DNA of 64,000 nucleotides from Fragilariopsis cylindrus CCMP1102 (taxonomy: Eukaryota; Bacillariophyta; Bacillariophyceae; Bacillariales; Bacillariaceae), in contig FMBT01000390.1 of the NCBI GenBank assembly GCA_900095095.1, forward strand, positions 62,001 through 126,000. Direction: 5' to 3'. Of the stretch, positions 46,132 to 57,144 are shown one piece after another (within the stretch, counting starts at the first letter, position 1; every line of letters begins with the position of its first letter). The position numbers and the translations under genes are program-made. The notes below the pieces were generated by a model that made no database searches, was not told the DNA's origin, and saw nothing but the letters and a program-made list of their open reading frames with translations.

Positions 46132-47958
46132 ATGTCGAATTTTGACGTAGTTTTTTTCAAGGATTTGCTAAAAGAAGAACGAAGAGAATGTCTGGAAGGT
46201 CCGGGGATTGACTTGGAATTACATGAAGCATTTGTGGCAGCATGTCAAGCTTTTCAAGATGCAAAGGAAGCGAAAGAAGCCGCCGTGACGGAGGTGGAAG
46301 AAGCGAAAACGAAAGGAGATGGTTCGACGACAGAATCTGCTGAAGAAGTACTTGGAACTATGACAACGACGATGGAAGAAAATCTAAATAGATGTGTAGA
46401 AACCGCAAAACCAATATTGGAAATGATTGATCTTATGGAGTTTGATTTAGAAATGTCATTACTTCGTACTGCGGTTTTAGTTCGTGGTGGTTCGAAGGGC
46501 TTCGCTAAGTTTGCAAATGGAAGTGATATGAATGGTCAATTGGTTGAAACACTTCTTAACAATAAAAAAATTATGAAAGAAATGTTATTGCAAGGTGGTC
46601 CAACTGGCAGAAAATTTGGTAACGCAATGAAATTATATACTCAAATAATGGCTGGACTGGAAAAGGATCGATTCCATAAGGTGAATAAAAAATTAGCTAT
46701 GGCAGCTGCACTTGAATTTGCTAGACCTCAAACAGAATTCGATAGCTCTATAGAAATTGACGCCCAACAGCGTTTTAGTCACTACGTCGACGCACATAAA
46801 AAAGGTGAACTTGATCCAGCCTTTACCTACTTTTCTACTTGGGAATATCGCATGGCTATAAATAGCGATGCTTCGAATGAACAGTTGGCGTGGGGTAGGA
46901 ATATGCAAATGATATATGTTCCACACATTACAACGATATACGACGAACGATGGAGGTACAATCGTCAAGTTGTTACTGATGTTGGATACCGTCCACCAAA
47001 TTGGACAGCATCGACTCGTACATATCAACAACTATTGAGTGGAGGTGGATTTGATGGTCCTCGGGCCTGGTATGGACGATTTATATGTCGAGCTTTTGGA
47101 ATACCAGTTTGGGGTCTCAAACAACATCTTAAAAAAAATGTTGCCATGTCACGATGGACGCCGAAGGGTTGGGCTTTGAACTTCCATATACCTGAATCCA
47201 GTTGGGATTCCTGTCACTGGGACGATCGATCGGGTACAGATTTTAAAGAAGAAATTGATGCGCGATCTGCTGTAAGTGAACAAGTATACTACGAAAAAGT
47301 GATACTGTTGGAATGTTTGGCTGATGCATGTAAAGAGAAAAGCAAAAAAGACGGAGAAACTGGTGTCATTGATCCAAGTAAAGTGTGGAGTTCTTTAGCA
47401 TTAATTCAACGTAAATTGTTTGCCGATCAGGTTCAGAATGATTCCTTCCAAAGAACTGGTCCTAGTGTGGTCATATCAAAGATTGACAGATATATACAGA
47501 ACATCAATGATGAAGCCCCTCCTCTTCCTATCGAAGTCGATTCAACAACTGGTAATATCGTTATTCCCGCAGCCTCATTTAGAGAATCTAATGGGAATAA
47601 ACTTGTTCGGAGCAATAAATCCTTCGGGGGTGGAACTCAATTGCATTTGAATAATGGAGAAGGTTATGTCACGTATGAAATACCGGAGGAAATAAAATTT
47701 GATAAGGATAAGGAGTACATACTGATAGCAAAAGTATCCACAGTTCACTTGGTACAACATAATCTGAAGTTAGAAAGTAAAGATGGGAAAATATACGAGA
47801 TCAAGATCCCTTACACAACTGGCGAATGGCAAGACACAGTACCAATCCAAATCCTTAGATCCGATGATTTATCAACGATGAAATTTTTTCGAAGGAAAGC
47901 AAAAGACTGCTTTGGGCTTGCCATCAAAAGCTTTACGTTAACCCCCTGTACCTCTTAA
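46132..47958 (+). CDS. Transglutaminase-like-fold protein, catalytic residues apparently lost
   Basis: The product is 608 aa in a single exon from an ATG. Residues ~285-375 follow a transglutaminase-like family: PRAWYGRFICRAFGIPVWGL, AMSRWTPKGWALNF, then a CHWDDRSGTDF..E..AR pattern. In active relatives, as I recall them, a Cys precedes GPRAW and a PGHAA His follows the GIPTWG strand. Here the Cys position is D308 (GGGFDGPRAW) and the His position is about N336 (KKNVAMSRW). The N-terminal ~280 residues are helical (VAACQAFQDAKEAKEAAVTE) and the C-terminal ~130 form a beta-rich module (YVTYEIPEE, YILIAKVSTVHL) resembling carbohydrate-binding or lectin-like folds. No signal peptide was seen. 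The function is inferred as non-enzymatic binding. Confidence 0.6.
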   Translation: MSNFDVVFFKDLLKEERRECLEGPGIDLELHEAFVAACQAFQDAKEAKEAAVTEVEEAKTKGDGSTTESAEEVLGTMTTTMEENLNRCVETAKPILEMIDLMEFDLEMSLLRTAVLVRGGSKGFAKFANGSDMNGQLVETLLNNKKIMKEMLLQGGPTGRKFGNAMKLYTQIMAGLEKDRFHKVNKKLAMAAALEFARPQTEFDSSIEIDAQQRFSHYVDAHKKGELDPAFTYFSTWEYRMAINSDASNEQLAWGRNMQMIYVPHITTIYDERWRYNRQVVTDVGYRPPNWTASTRTYQQLLSGGGFDGPRAWYGRFICRAFGIPVWGLKQHLKKNVAMSRWTPKGWALNFHIPESSWDSCHWDDRSGTDFKEEIDARSAVSEQVYYEKVILLECLADACKEKSKKDGETGVIDPSKVWSSLALIQRKLFADQVQNDSFQRTGPSVVISKIDRYIQNINDEAPPLPIEVDSTTGNIVIPAASFRESNGNKLVRSNKSFGGGTQLHLNNGEGYVTYEIPEEIKFDKDKEYILIAKVSTVHLVQHNLKLESKDGKIYEIKIPYTTGEWQDTVPIQILRSDDLSTMKFFRRKAKDCFGLAIKSFTLTPCTS

Positions 47959-48779
47959 TCTTTGATATACAAGCATCGTTTATGCTGTACATTTTTGCGA
48001 TGAGAACAGATATTTTACTACTAGTAGGCTTTAGAATGACGATTATGGACTATATTTTAGAAATTTGTTGTTATTGCTACACTTACTTTGTTCAACGGCG
48101 CTATTCTAGTAGCTAGTGAAATCGAAACTTCTTTCGGTATTCATATTACATTGCATACTAGTATCTCACAAATAATCGATTCGTCCTTCTTCCGGGCAAA
48201 AATAACATAGAATACATCTTTCCGGCGCATTTCTATTGGTTCGAGTTACGTCTGTCTACACATTCGATTTCTTGTCGCTAGATTATTAGGAAAATAAATT
48301 TTGATTGTTACCGTACTGATGCAGCACAAGCTGCTACGGTATGATCTCCTTCTCAAAAACTGAACATTTATTTAAAGTAAAGGCACCGAACGGAAAGGAA
48401 AATCTAGACCAGGTATAAAAGAAAAATTCTAGCATTAATAATATGACAATAAATAAATTATATGGATTTGATGATTATAAAATAAAATAATTTGAATTGA
48501 ATTAAATTGAGTTGATATTATATATAAAGCTATGTTACTAACAGTCCCAGTTCAACTGTACTGTATGAGTAACAAAGTAAGCAAGCAAGCAAGAAGTGTC
48601 CTCAATTCACTACTACGCACGAAAGCAATCGCTAAATACGTAGAACCCGATTTTTAAAGCATTTACTGTTGGTTTTGTTTGCCTCGACCAGTAGTCCGTT
48701 GTATTTTACAAACAACAAGTTGTTATTATTATGATTCAGTTTGCTTCTTTTCTAGAAAAAAGTCACCGATCATTCGTCT
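47959..48779. other. Intergenic between convergent genes
   Basis: AT-rich, no gene seen. The tract 48420-48540 is nearly pure A/T. AAGCAAGCAAGCAAG at about 48578-48592 is a short tetranucleotide repeat. Confidence 0.5.
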
Positions 48780-49703
48780 TTAGTAGAGATTAGAGTTGAC
48801 TCGAAGTGACACAACCTTTTTTGTGGAAGGACGACGATTATTATCTTGTAGAGAAGAGGTACCATTGCGTGTTGCTGCTACTGATGCTGATGTTACTGAA
48901 GCTGTTGTTGCCGGTGGAATCGTATGGTTACCGTGGCGATGTTGATGTTGATGATGATTCTGCTGCTGCTGATGGTGATTTGGAGTAGACGACATTCCTG
49001 AATAATCTCGTGGTTGTGATTGTTGCTGTTGTACTTCACCGAATTGTGCTCGTCTACGTTTCATCATATGTAAATTTCCAAGCATCGAATTCATAGGCTG
49101 ATAATCGGTACTTGTAGCATTCATCATCATTGAGTTCGAATTCGAATTTGGAGCATGACTATTTTTCGATGATGATGATGATGATGCTTGATTAATATTG
49201 TGATTATTATTATTATTCTGCTGGTATGATGGAAGAAGAAAACTAGAATGATGAGGAAATGTTTTATTTGTTTGCTGCACTACTACCGGGAATTCCTCGG
49301 CAAGGGAAACTTCTTCATCTGACTTGCTGCTGCTGCTGTATACATCAGTATTATAATTTTTCATCCCTTTAAAACGTTTGTTCGAATTATTATTATGAGG
49401 AGGATGATGATGAAGACTTGGGGATGATGAGGTCTCTTCCTCATCATCAGCGAACATCGTCGAATCTTGTTGTTGTTGCTGTTGCTGTTGCTGTTGTTCA
49501 TATGAATAATCTCTTGGTCGTTTCAAGCTGTTGTTGCTTTTACTAATCTGCTGCTGATACTGCTGTTCTTCAGGAACATCATTATTATGATTGACGATCA
49601 TTTGACCATTCGAAGACGAATAATTACAAACCGGCCAGGAGTTGTGACGCTGATGCTGCTTATCATAATCCTGCTGCTGCTGCTGCTGATGTTGGAAATT
49701 CAT
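48780..49703 (-). CDS. Hypothetical Gln/His/Asn/Ser-rich protein (307 aa)
   Basis: This is an ATG-initiated single exon. The chain is dominated by homopolymer runs: Q6 at the start, Q10 near residue 70, and N5, S6 and His/Gln mixtures. There are short ordered-looking pieces: KRPRDYSYE, SNKRFKGMKNYNTDVYSS, and SMLGNLHMMKRRRAQFGEV. The KRPRD and KRRR clusters could be nuclear signals. Such composition is typical of transcription-associated disordered proteins. I recognise no domain. The runs are mixed CAG/CAA, so they are coding rather than a pure microsatellite. Confidence 0.6.
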   Translation of the reverse strand: MNFQHQQQQQQDYDKQHQRHNSWPVCNYSSSNGQMIVNHNNDVPEEQQYQQQISKSNNSLKRPRDYSYEQQQQQQQQQQDSTMFADDEEETSSSPSLHHHPPHNNNSNKRFKGMKNYNTDVYSSSSKSDEEVSLAEEFPVVVQQTNKTFPHHSSFLLPSYQQNNNNNHNINQASSSSSSKNSHAPNSNSNSMMMNATSTDYQPMNSMLGNLHMMKRRRAQFGEVQQQQSQPRDYSGMSSTPNHHQQQQNHHQHQHRHGNHTIPPATTASVTSASVAATRNGTSSLQDNNRRPSTKKVVSLRVNSNLY

Positions 49704-50340
49704 CTTGCCGTGCCTTCTTCCTACTATAGTTTGCGAGAGTTTGTTCTTTGTTCTGTGAATCCGTTCGAAAGCAAATAGGAATGAAATCTACAAGTAATAA
49801 GTAATGTGAATGCTGCGTAATAGTAGTTGACTTCAAATTCTTGCTGATGTTTTTATCTGGCGTGAATACTGTAACAAACAACCCAGTAAACTTTTAACGA
49901 CATCTTATTGTAGAGAGCCTATTACGCTTAACGTACAAGTAGCGTGGAAATTCCGTCTCTCTCTTTTGCCTTCTTCTTCGGAGCGAACACTGTTTTGAAT
50001 CTCGGGAGTCAGTCAGTCCAGTCACGGGGGGGGGCGGGAAAATCTACATTTTCGATTTTTCAAACAAAATATAGTGATCGATGAATTAATTAATGAATGA
50101 AGCATCTCAGCATCACAATTCACCATATATAATATGCATTCACCATCAATTAATTATCACATATTCGTCTCATAACTTCGATACTGATAGTGTTCTTGTA
50201 GCTAAGTTGAAAGTAGTAGTCTATGATCTTCACGGTCGGAGGAGCATCGTAATAAAATAAATAAAGTTCAACAACAATCAGTCATCAAGTCAGCCATTCA
50301 GTCAACTTTCCAGCTTTTCTAACATTAAAATTCATCCATC
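49704..50340. other. Divergent intergenic region
   Basis: 637 bp lie between two start codons. It contains G9-C-GGG at about 50026-50038 and AT-rich repeats ATTAATTAATGAATGAA at 50084-50100. No gene was found. Confidence 0.5.
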
Positions 50341-51717
50341 ATGGCGGTCGTCGATCTAAATGAAAATAAGATGGAAAGACAAATGGGTCAAGGTTGGGAA
50401 GGAAAGGGTTGTCCAATTATTGTAAAAGGTACAACAGCTGAATATCGAAGAACGATACAAAAAGTTGCACTTTCCACTGATATAGCTGTGGAAATTGGTA
50501 GTGCTGCTGGTATCACAACTATAATCCTTGCAAGATTATGTAAACGTGTTATTGGTGTTGACTTTAATCATAAATGTATTAAAGAATCAATTGAATATGC
50601 AACAAAAAATGGTTTCCGTACATCATATAGTAATGAAATTAATGGTAGCAACAATGGTACCAATGATAACGATAAAAATAAAAATAATGATAAACCAGTC
50701 GTTGAATTTGTTGTTGCTATGGTCAAAACTGGGAATAAAGAAAAATGTTTAGAATCATTATATGAATTAGAACATGCATTGAAGGTAAATGGTGGCCTCT
50801 CTTTAAGAGATGTATCTTTACTTGCTATAGACATTGCAGGTACGGCACCAATAGAAATGATAACACCTATCATTAATTCATTACGTGAAGTTATGAGACC
50901 AAGAGTAACAGTTGTGAAATCTTTATCATTAAAGAAATTATCAATGGCATTAGAGGCAGGACAAAATGATTATAATGATATTATAATACAACAACCAAAA
51001 AAACAGCAACAGCAACAACAAGCTAGAAAAGTTAGAGATGATGATGTCGGAAAGAAAGTTCATGGTGACCATGGTATTTCAATCGTTCTTGTTCCAGCAT
51101 CTTCTTCCCTACCATTAAAGGAAATAACCATTGATGGTGGCGGCGACAAAGAAACTTATTTTAACGATTTTTTGGAGAAGAATTTCAAACTCAAACCAGG
51201 TGAGATTGTTAATATGGATCTTGTTCAAAATCAAGCAAATGAATCCTATCAATGTACGTCGTATGTTTGTCCACACGTTTCTTCAGCAACATTACGGATA
51301 GCTGCTGAGGCTGGAACAATACAAAGACTTCCTATCAACATAAGCAGTAGTAACAGCAACAGCAGTAGTAGTAGCTGCAGTAAAACCGATGCATCTACTA
51401 GTATTAGATGTGATATTTATGCGTATTTTGATGAAAGTGCAAACCTGAAAGGTCGACCTATTAATCAACGGGCAATCGCTAATATCAACAACAACGAAAG
51501 CGACAATGATAATGATAATGATAATGATAATGGAAAGGGTAGCGATGTTGCTTCTTCTACTCTTGACGATGACAACAGCTCTAATGATTCTAGTAGAGAT
51601 ATAATTCACGGAGATGTCTTTTTAGTAAGATTAAAGCGGGAAAATAACAGCAGCATGATACCTGTTTCATTACGTTTAAGTGAATTGTGTCTGGCATCTC
51701 CCGTGGCAGACAATTAA
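50341..51717 (+). CDS. SAM-dependent methyltransferase-like protein (458 aa)
   Basis: This is a single exon from an ATG. Motif I is at ~50-60 (VEIGSAAGIT), followed by the post-I acidic strand VIGVDFNHKCI, a Rossmann-type beginning. A motif-III-like SLLAIDIAGTAP lies at ~160-171, and PRVTVVKSLSLKKLSM follows. In this family the sequence around an IKS/VKS strand is seen in FtsJ-like or 'class I' methyltransferases of diatoms. The second half contains an unknown beta-rich domain (SIVLVPASSSLPLKEITIDG) interrupted by Ser, Asn and (ND)n runs. Substrate is unknown. Asn/Asp-rich linkers are insertions rather than conserved sequence. Confidence 0.6.
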   Translation: MAVVDLNENKMERQMGQGWEGKGCPIIVKGTTAEYRRTIQKVALSTDIAVEIGSAAGITTIILARLCKRVIGVDFNHKCIKESIEYATKNGFRTSYSNEINGSNNGTNDNDKNKNNDKPVVEFVVAMVKTGNKEKCLESLYELEHALKVNGGLSLRDVSLLAIDIAGTAPIEMITPIINSLREVMRPRVTVVKSLSLKKLSMALEAGQNDYNDIIIQQPKKQQQQQQARKVRDDDVGKKVHGDHGISIVLVPASSSLPLKEITIDGGGDKETYFNDFLEKNFKLKPGEIVNMDLVQNQANESYQCTSYVCPHVSSATLRIAAEAGTIQRLPINISSSNSNSSSSSCSKTDASTSIRCDIYAYFDESANLKGRPINQRAIANINNNESDNDNDNDNDNGKGSDVASSTLDDDNSSNDSSRDIIHGDVFLVRLKRENNSSMIPVSLRLSELCLASPVADN

Positions 51718-52076
51718 ATGATAACATAACATAAAATGAATCCGACAATGTTGTTATGAGCATTGTCTCTTAGTAGTTGTAAGATTCGATTCTCTCAACT
51801 TAACACCAATTCAACAACTGAACCTACAATTGCTTCTAGCTTCCAAATATAATTGGAGCTCATGGTAGACCGTCCCTTTTTAGGAAGGCAGCAGGAACGT
51901 GTAGTAGAAAGTCAGTCAAGCAGTATATTTGTACAAATAAGAAGGAACGATATATTGGGTTTGTGCTTAATCTATCTGAAAAGGGATAGGTGTGTCTTGT
52001 TAATAATGTGAGGTTTATGTCTATTGCACTATTTTCTCTTTAAAAGGCACTGCAATTCAGGACAATTTATTTATAT
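51718..52076. other. Intergenic between convergent genes
   Basis: 359 bp of shared 3' flank between the methyltransferase-like gene and EF-P. A short direct repeat TTGTTATGAGCATTG follows ACAATG at about 51745. No gene was found. Confidence 0.5.
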
Positions 52077-52949
52077 TTATTGCACTCTTTCCATGAAGGC
52101 TCCCTTGTCTGTATCAACCTTAATTGTTTCTCCCTGATTAAGATATCCTGGTACGGTAATGGTAGCTCCACTGTTTAATGTTGCTGGCTTTGTATGACCC
52201 GATGCCGTATTACCCTTCGCATTGGGTTCTGTTTCAGTAATTTCATAGACTCCTGTGGATGGAACAACAAGCTCGATGGGCTTATCCTTAAAAAAGACCA
52301 ATTTAACAACCATACCTTCTAAAAGCCATTGAACTTTATCATCAACGACCTTTGAACTGACTGGTACCTCATCGAACGTTTCTGAATTCATGAAAAAGAA
52401 AGTCTCCTATATATATACATAATATATTTCATTTTTTGGAGGAGAACAGGCAAACATTCGACAACGAACAACGTTGTATTCTTTCGTGTGAGAATTCACA
52501 ATCATTCATATGACAGTATAGAGAATAAATAACTACGACGAACACAATAATAACAAAAGCAGAGCAACAAAAAAACTTACACCATCTGCGTACGTATATT
52601 GATGATCTGATTTTTCAATCATAGCAGTTTGAAATTTTTCTCCACTACGGTACGTATTTTCTATGGTAGTACCTCTCACTAAATTCTTGAATTTGATTGT
52701 TGTCTTTGCTGCACCACGAGCCTGTTTCATAATACTAAAATTCAATACCTTGAATGGTTCACCGTCCAATTCAATTGTCATACCATTTTTAATATCTGAT
52801 GTATCGATTGCGACATTTAAAGACGTCGAAAATCGAGATGCCAAAGCGTTATTGGTACTGGAAATTCTTGGAGAGAATGCTGTCGTCGACGAGGCCGTCA
52901 GGCACAACAGACCGAGGAATGCGGATAGATTTAAGCGAGACATCATCAT
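52077..52949 (-). CDS. efp: Translation elongation factor P (EF-P), plastid-targeted
   Basis: The two exons are 52949-52581 and 52406-52077 (174-nt intron, phase 0), giving 232 aa. Start: three consecutive ATGs from 52949, then the signal peptide SAFLGLLCLTASSTTAFSP with the plastid AFSP-type cleavage motif. EF-P domains I-III follow (MTIELDGEPFKVL; TYRSGEKFQTAMIEK; ETEPNAKGNTASGHTKPATL; VPGYLNQGETIKVDTDKG). EF-P binds between the P and E sites and promotes peptide bonds at polyproline stalls. At the domain I loop tip, where bacteria carry GKG with modified Lys34, this protein has ARG (R78), the residue used by Arg-rhamnosylated or unmodified EF-Ps. The gene is divergent from a plastid ABCF ATPase. 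Confidence 0.95.
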
Positions 52950-53403
52950 TGTGGAAATAAAGTAGGATTTGTGTGATTCTGTTAAGATAATACTACTAAT
53001 ATACTGTAAGTATATTATAATTTGATGGCAGATTTTATTCCATTCGATGGTCGTCAAATCTCTTTTTCATCCAATCATCAAAATGAAAATCGAATCAGCA
53101 ATCACGCGCACAAAATTCGAAAAATGAGATCCACGTGTAACAGATGGTAGTCAGTCAATATCGCACTCAATATAATAAAGTGATGTGTGCAACTCCTCTT
53201 TTCCCATATCGAAATCTCACAGAACAATAAAAAAACGACAAGATAAAAGACGAACAATCAAATTAGAATAACATACATACAAGTTCAAACTACGAGTAGT
53301 CTAGATTTAAGAACTAAAAGCTCAAGCTCAATTCCATCATCAAATTAGCATAACATATCGAAACTGCCTACCTACTACGTATCTCTATATCTTTCAAAAC
53401 GCA
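52950..53403. promoter_or_regulatory. Shared divergent promoter region EF-P / ABCF
   Basis: 454 bp lie between the two ATGs. It is AT-rich and no gene lies inside. There is no obvious TATA box for either side; AATATAATAAAG occurs at about 53169-53180. Both flanking genes encode plastid translation factors, so co-regulation is plausible. Confidence 0.5.
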
Positions 53404-56400
53404 ATGAGACTATTTCTTTCGGCGACTTTGTTTTGTGCTCTTTCTGCTGATGCGTTTGTCCCACGCGGAAACAACAACAACAACAATAATCCAAGAGCAG
53501 CGACAATAACAACGACTTCCACTCCAATTACAACATTTATAGCACCCCAATCACCCGCTATTCGAACAACAAATAATGCAGTGAATAATGATCAGCCTTC
53601 CCTTGTAACACTTTTTGCAAAGAAACAGAAGGGAAATAATGCCAAGGCTGCAGCGTTAGATGCTCTCGATACATTGGATGTTATGGATGAACCATTATCG
53701 AAGAAGGATCAAAAGGAATTATTAAAGAAACAAAAGAAAGAAGAGGCGAAGGCAGAAGCTGAAGCAGCGGAGGAAGTGGACGGTGGAGTTGCCAATAAGC
53801 AATTGACTAAAAAAGAAAAAATGCTTGCCAAAATGTTAGCACTTGATGCATTGGATGCTGAACAAGCTGCTAGCTCAGATGGTGATGGAGGTGGAAATGA
53901 TGTCGATGGTATTGACAGGTCACAGCTTTCAAAGAAGGAACTTAAAGCACTAAAAAGAAGGAAGAAAAGATGGCTCTCAAGGCAGAAAAGAAATCCCAAA
54001 AGATGGCGGATAAGCAAGAACAACTTGAGGGTAATGATAATATTAATGGAGACGACGACGACGAATCATCATCATCTAGCGAGACTAGTGCTGAAACTGT
54101 TGTGGCTGAAATAGTCCCCCCGAAAGTTACACTGGAGGATAAGATCCGTAAGGAACGTCCTCCTCCTAGAATTCGAATTATGGAAAGTGCTCAACCAGGA
54201 TTTGTATCACTTCGGATGGAAAATATTGGAATTACATTTCGAAATCAAGAAGTATTAAAAGACGTTACATGGGGTGTCTCATCCGGTGATAGAATTGGTC
54301 TAGTGGGAAAAAATGGGGCCGGAAAGACGACACAACTACGAATCATGGCAGGAGAATTGGAACCAACAACCGGTGACGTTGTCAAATCTTCGATGGATCT
54401 TCGAACAGCGATGCTTCGTCAGGAGTTTGTTGATGAACTAATCAAGGAACGAACATTGAAGGAAGAATTTATGAGCGTCTTTGAAGAAGAAAATAAGATC
54501 GTTCAGGATCTAAAAGATGCTGAAAGCAAACTAGAATCTATGTCCGACGCAGATCCTGAAGAGATGCAAGAAATTTTAGATCGGATGCAAGAGTTACAAC
54601 AAAAAGCCGAAGATAAAGAAGTGTATGCCTTAGAAAGTAGAGTCAAGAAAACTATGGATCTGATGGGTTTCAACGAAGAGGAAGGTGAAGATCTTGTTGC
54701 TAGTTTTTCCGGAGGTTGGAAAATGAGAATCGGACTTGGCAAAGTATTGCTCAAGGATCCAAACGTTTTGCTACTTGGTGAGTACTTACTACACCCAGCT
54801 CCTCCCATTTACGTAGTTAACCCCCCCCCCCCCCCTCAATACATCAAAAAACTCACTAAATTGCTTTCATATCGTTTCGTATCGTTGTAACGTCGATCGT
54901 AGATGAACCTACGAATCATTTAGACTTGGAGAGTGTTGAATGGCTTGAAGCATTCTTGCGGGAACAAAATATCCCAATGATCATTGTTAGCCACGATCGT
55001 GAATTTTTAGATCAAGTTTGTACCAAAATTGTAGATGCTGAAGGTGGTTTTTGTACTGAATATGATGGAAACTACTCTCGATTTTTAGGGCTGAAAAAGG
55101 CACGTATGGATTCCTGGCAGGCTTCCTTTGATGCCCAGGAGAAAAAGCTGAAGACGGAGCGTCAATGGATGCAAAAATTCAAAGCGAAGCAACCTACGGT
55201 AGTTAAACAGCGCAAAGAAAGGATGGATAAATTTATAAAGAGTGAAGAATACGTTCAGAAACCTCCTTTCAATGGCAAACCATTCAAGTTTCGATTCCCT
55301 GATGCTTCTCGTTTGAGTCCCGAAGTCGCATCAATCGAAGCCTTGAGTCACGCTTACAACAATGAAATTTCAAAGAATCGTCTTTTTGATAATGTCGATT
55401 TATTTATCGAGAAAGGGGACCGAATTGCTGTGGTGGGGTGAGTAGATACAACGTTCAATCGTTGTTTTTCGTGTACATATTTCAATACCAGAAGATAATT
55501 TTCAATTACCTTTGCTATTGAATAGCCTTTCTGATAATAATTTTTCCATTTCGTCCTTCCGTTGTTGTGACTGTATTATATATATGTATATATAAATATA
55601 AACTTACTATTACTCATTATGCAGTCCGAATGGAAGTGGAAAGAGCACCCTTTTGCGTCTACTTATTGGGAGGGAAGACCCTGACGAAGGTGAAGCGAAG
55701 ATTGTCGGACAGAATGTGGATTTGGCTTATTTTGAACAAAACCAGGCCGATGCTCTAGACTTAGGCAAGACTGTGATTGAAACGATCCAAGGATCAAGCG
55801 AAGGACAATCGTACAACGAGTTACGCGCCCTTCTCGGTCAATTTTTGTTCAAAGGTGACGATGTAGAGAAGAAAGTTGAATTTTTGAGTGGAGGTGAGAA
55901 GGCAAGGCTTTCTCTTTGCTGCATGATGCTCCGCTCCGCTAATTTACTGATATTAGACGAACCAACAAATCATTTAGGTAAGTACTTGCGTATGTGTATG
56001 TGTATGTTCACTTGGTTTTAGACTATGTCAAAATGAATACCAATGAATTCAACTTTGTCCATTCTTTGTTGATCTATTCTCTCTGTAGATATACCTGCAA
56101 AAGAAATGCTCGAAGAAGCCCTTCAACATTTTGCTGGATCAATAATGGTTGTTTCGCACGATCGTTACTTCATTTCCAAAGTAGCAACTTCTATTGTTGC
56201 TATCGAAGATAGGCAACTCACCAAATATCAAGGTGATTATAAATACTATATGGAAAATAGTAAGGCGATTAGAGAGAAAATAGAAGCAAGGTATGTATCT
56301 GGACTTGATCGTATTGGGGCTGCACCAATAATCGAGTTGGAAGAGCTCACAAAGCCAAAACGAAGTTTTGGAGGAGCTAAGACTGCTGGTTTGGTCACTC

Positions 56401-56444
56401 GCAAAGACAAGGGTGTAAAAAATGCCAAACGGCAGCAAAAATAG
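53404..56444 (+). CDS. ABCF-family ATPase (EttA/Uup-like ribosome-associated), plastid-targeted, one frame break
   Basis: The four exons are 53404-54777, 54903-55437, 55625-55977 and 56089-56444 (introns 125, 187 and 111 nt). With one base restored it is 872 aa. The signal peptide ends CALSADAFVP, the plastid motif. A long Lys/Glu linker with two LDALD..LD segments precedes ABC1: Walker A LVGKNGAGKTT (~300), signature FSGGW, Walker B LLLDEPTNHLD split by intron 1. ABC2: GPNGSGKST (split by intron 2), LSGGEKARLS, LLILDEPTNHLD (split by intron 3) and VVSHDRYF. There are no transmembrane segments, so it is a soluble ABCF, whose bacterial members act at the ribosomal E site. One A is missing from the A5 run at 53952-53956; the shift lies in the linker. 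Intron 1 holds a C15 run. Confidence 0.93.
54821..54835 (+). repeat. C15 homopolymer inside ABCF intron 1
   Basis: Fifteen consecutive C between TTAA and TCAAT. The length is unreliable in most sequencing chemistries and the tract is likely polymorphic. Confidence 0.9.
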
Positions 56445-57144
56445 AGCTACATCGGATATAAAAAGCTAAATATGGAAGTTCACCTTTCTCCGCGAGCTGC
56501 CGTGTTAATATTAATTAATTAATTAATGATGAAACCCTTTTTTAAACTTAACAGTAATAGTGCATTCATTGGTGACTAAATTCCGCCAGTCATACATTTG
56601 TATATACATTTGTATATATATATATATATCAGGCTGTGTATGTTTGTTGGATAGTCTGAAATGTTTTGCTAAAAACTCCAATCTTTGTATTGAAGGGGGG
56701 TTGGGGGGGGTTAGAGAATTTTATTTTCCCACTCAATTTGTTTATTGTGCCCGCGAACTACCGGATAGATTATTTTACATTTTGTTGCCGTTAAATAACT
56801 TGAAACTAGTCGATAGCATTTGTCGTCGCTCATTCCGACATTACGACTTCAAACTGATAGTAGTCCTAATAGTAGTTGTTTATCATCAAATCTCTTTTGC
56901 CAACAATAACATTACTCATTACATAAGATTCAAGATAAAGGAAATATAAGCATTGTGGCTTATTCATTACTGTAGTGGATTAAATAAAATCGTGTGACTC
57001 ATCATCGTCGTTGTCGGATTCCAGTATTTAAAAGTAGAGAGAATCCTCTACCTGCTATGAATACCTAATTCTTCTCGAAAGAAACGTCAAATACGAAGAA
57101 AGCATTGGTTTCGTACCACGAAATCTTTTTGCAAGAAGTGCGCC
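56445..57144. other. Intergenic
   Basis: TTAA repeats lie at about 56507-56527 and (TA)n at 56610-56630. G6-TT-G8 at 56695-56710 is a possible G-quadruplex. The 129-codon ORF 56560-56949 is not convincing because it runs through the simple repeats. Confidence 0.5.

Noticed and set aside
54778-54890. Pro-rich C-terminal tail of a truncated ABCF protein
   Set aside because: It is intron 1 read through. The Pro run comes from the C15 homopolymer, and splicing restores the Walker B LLLDEPTNHLD.
56560-56949. A 129-codon plus-strand gene
   Set aside because: The frame runs through TA and G-run simple repeats and has no coding composition.
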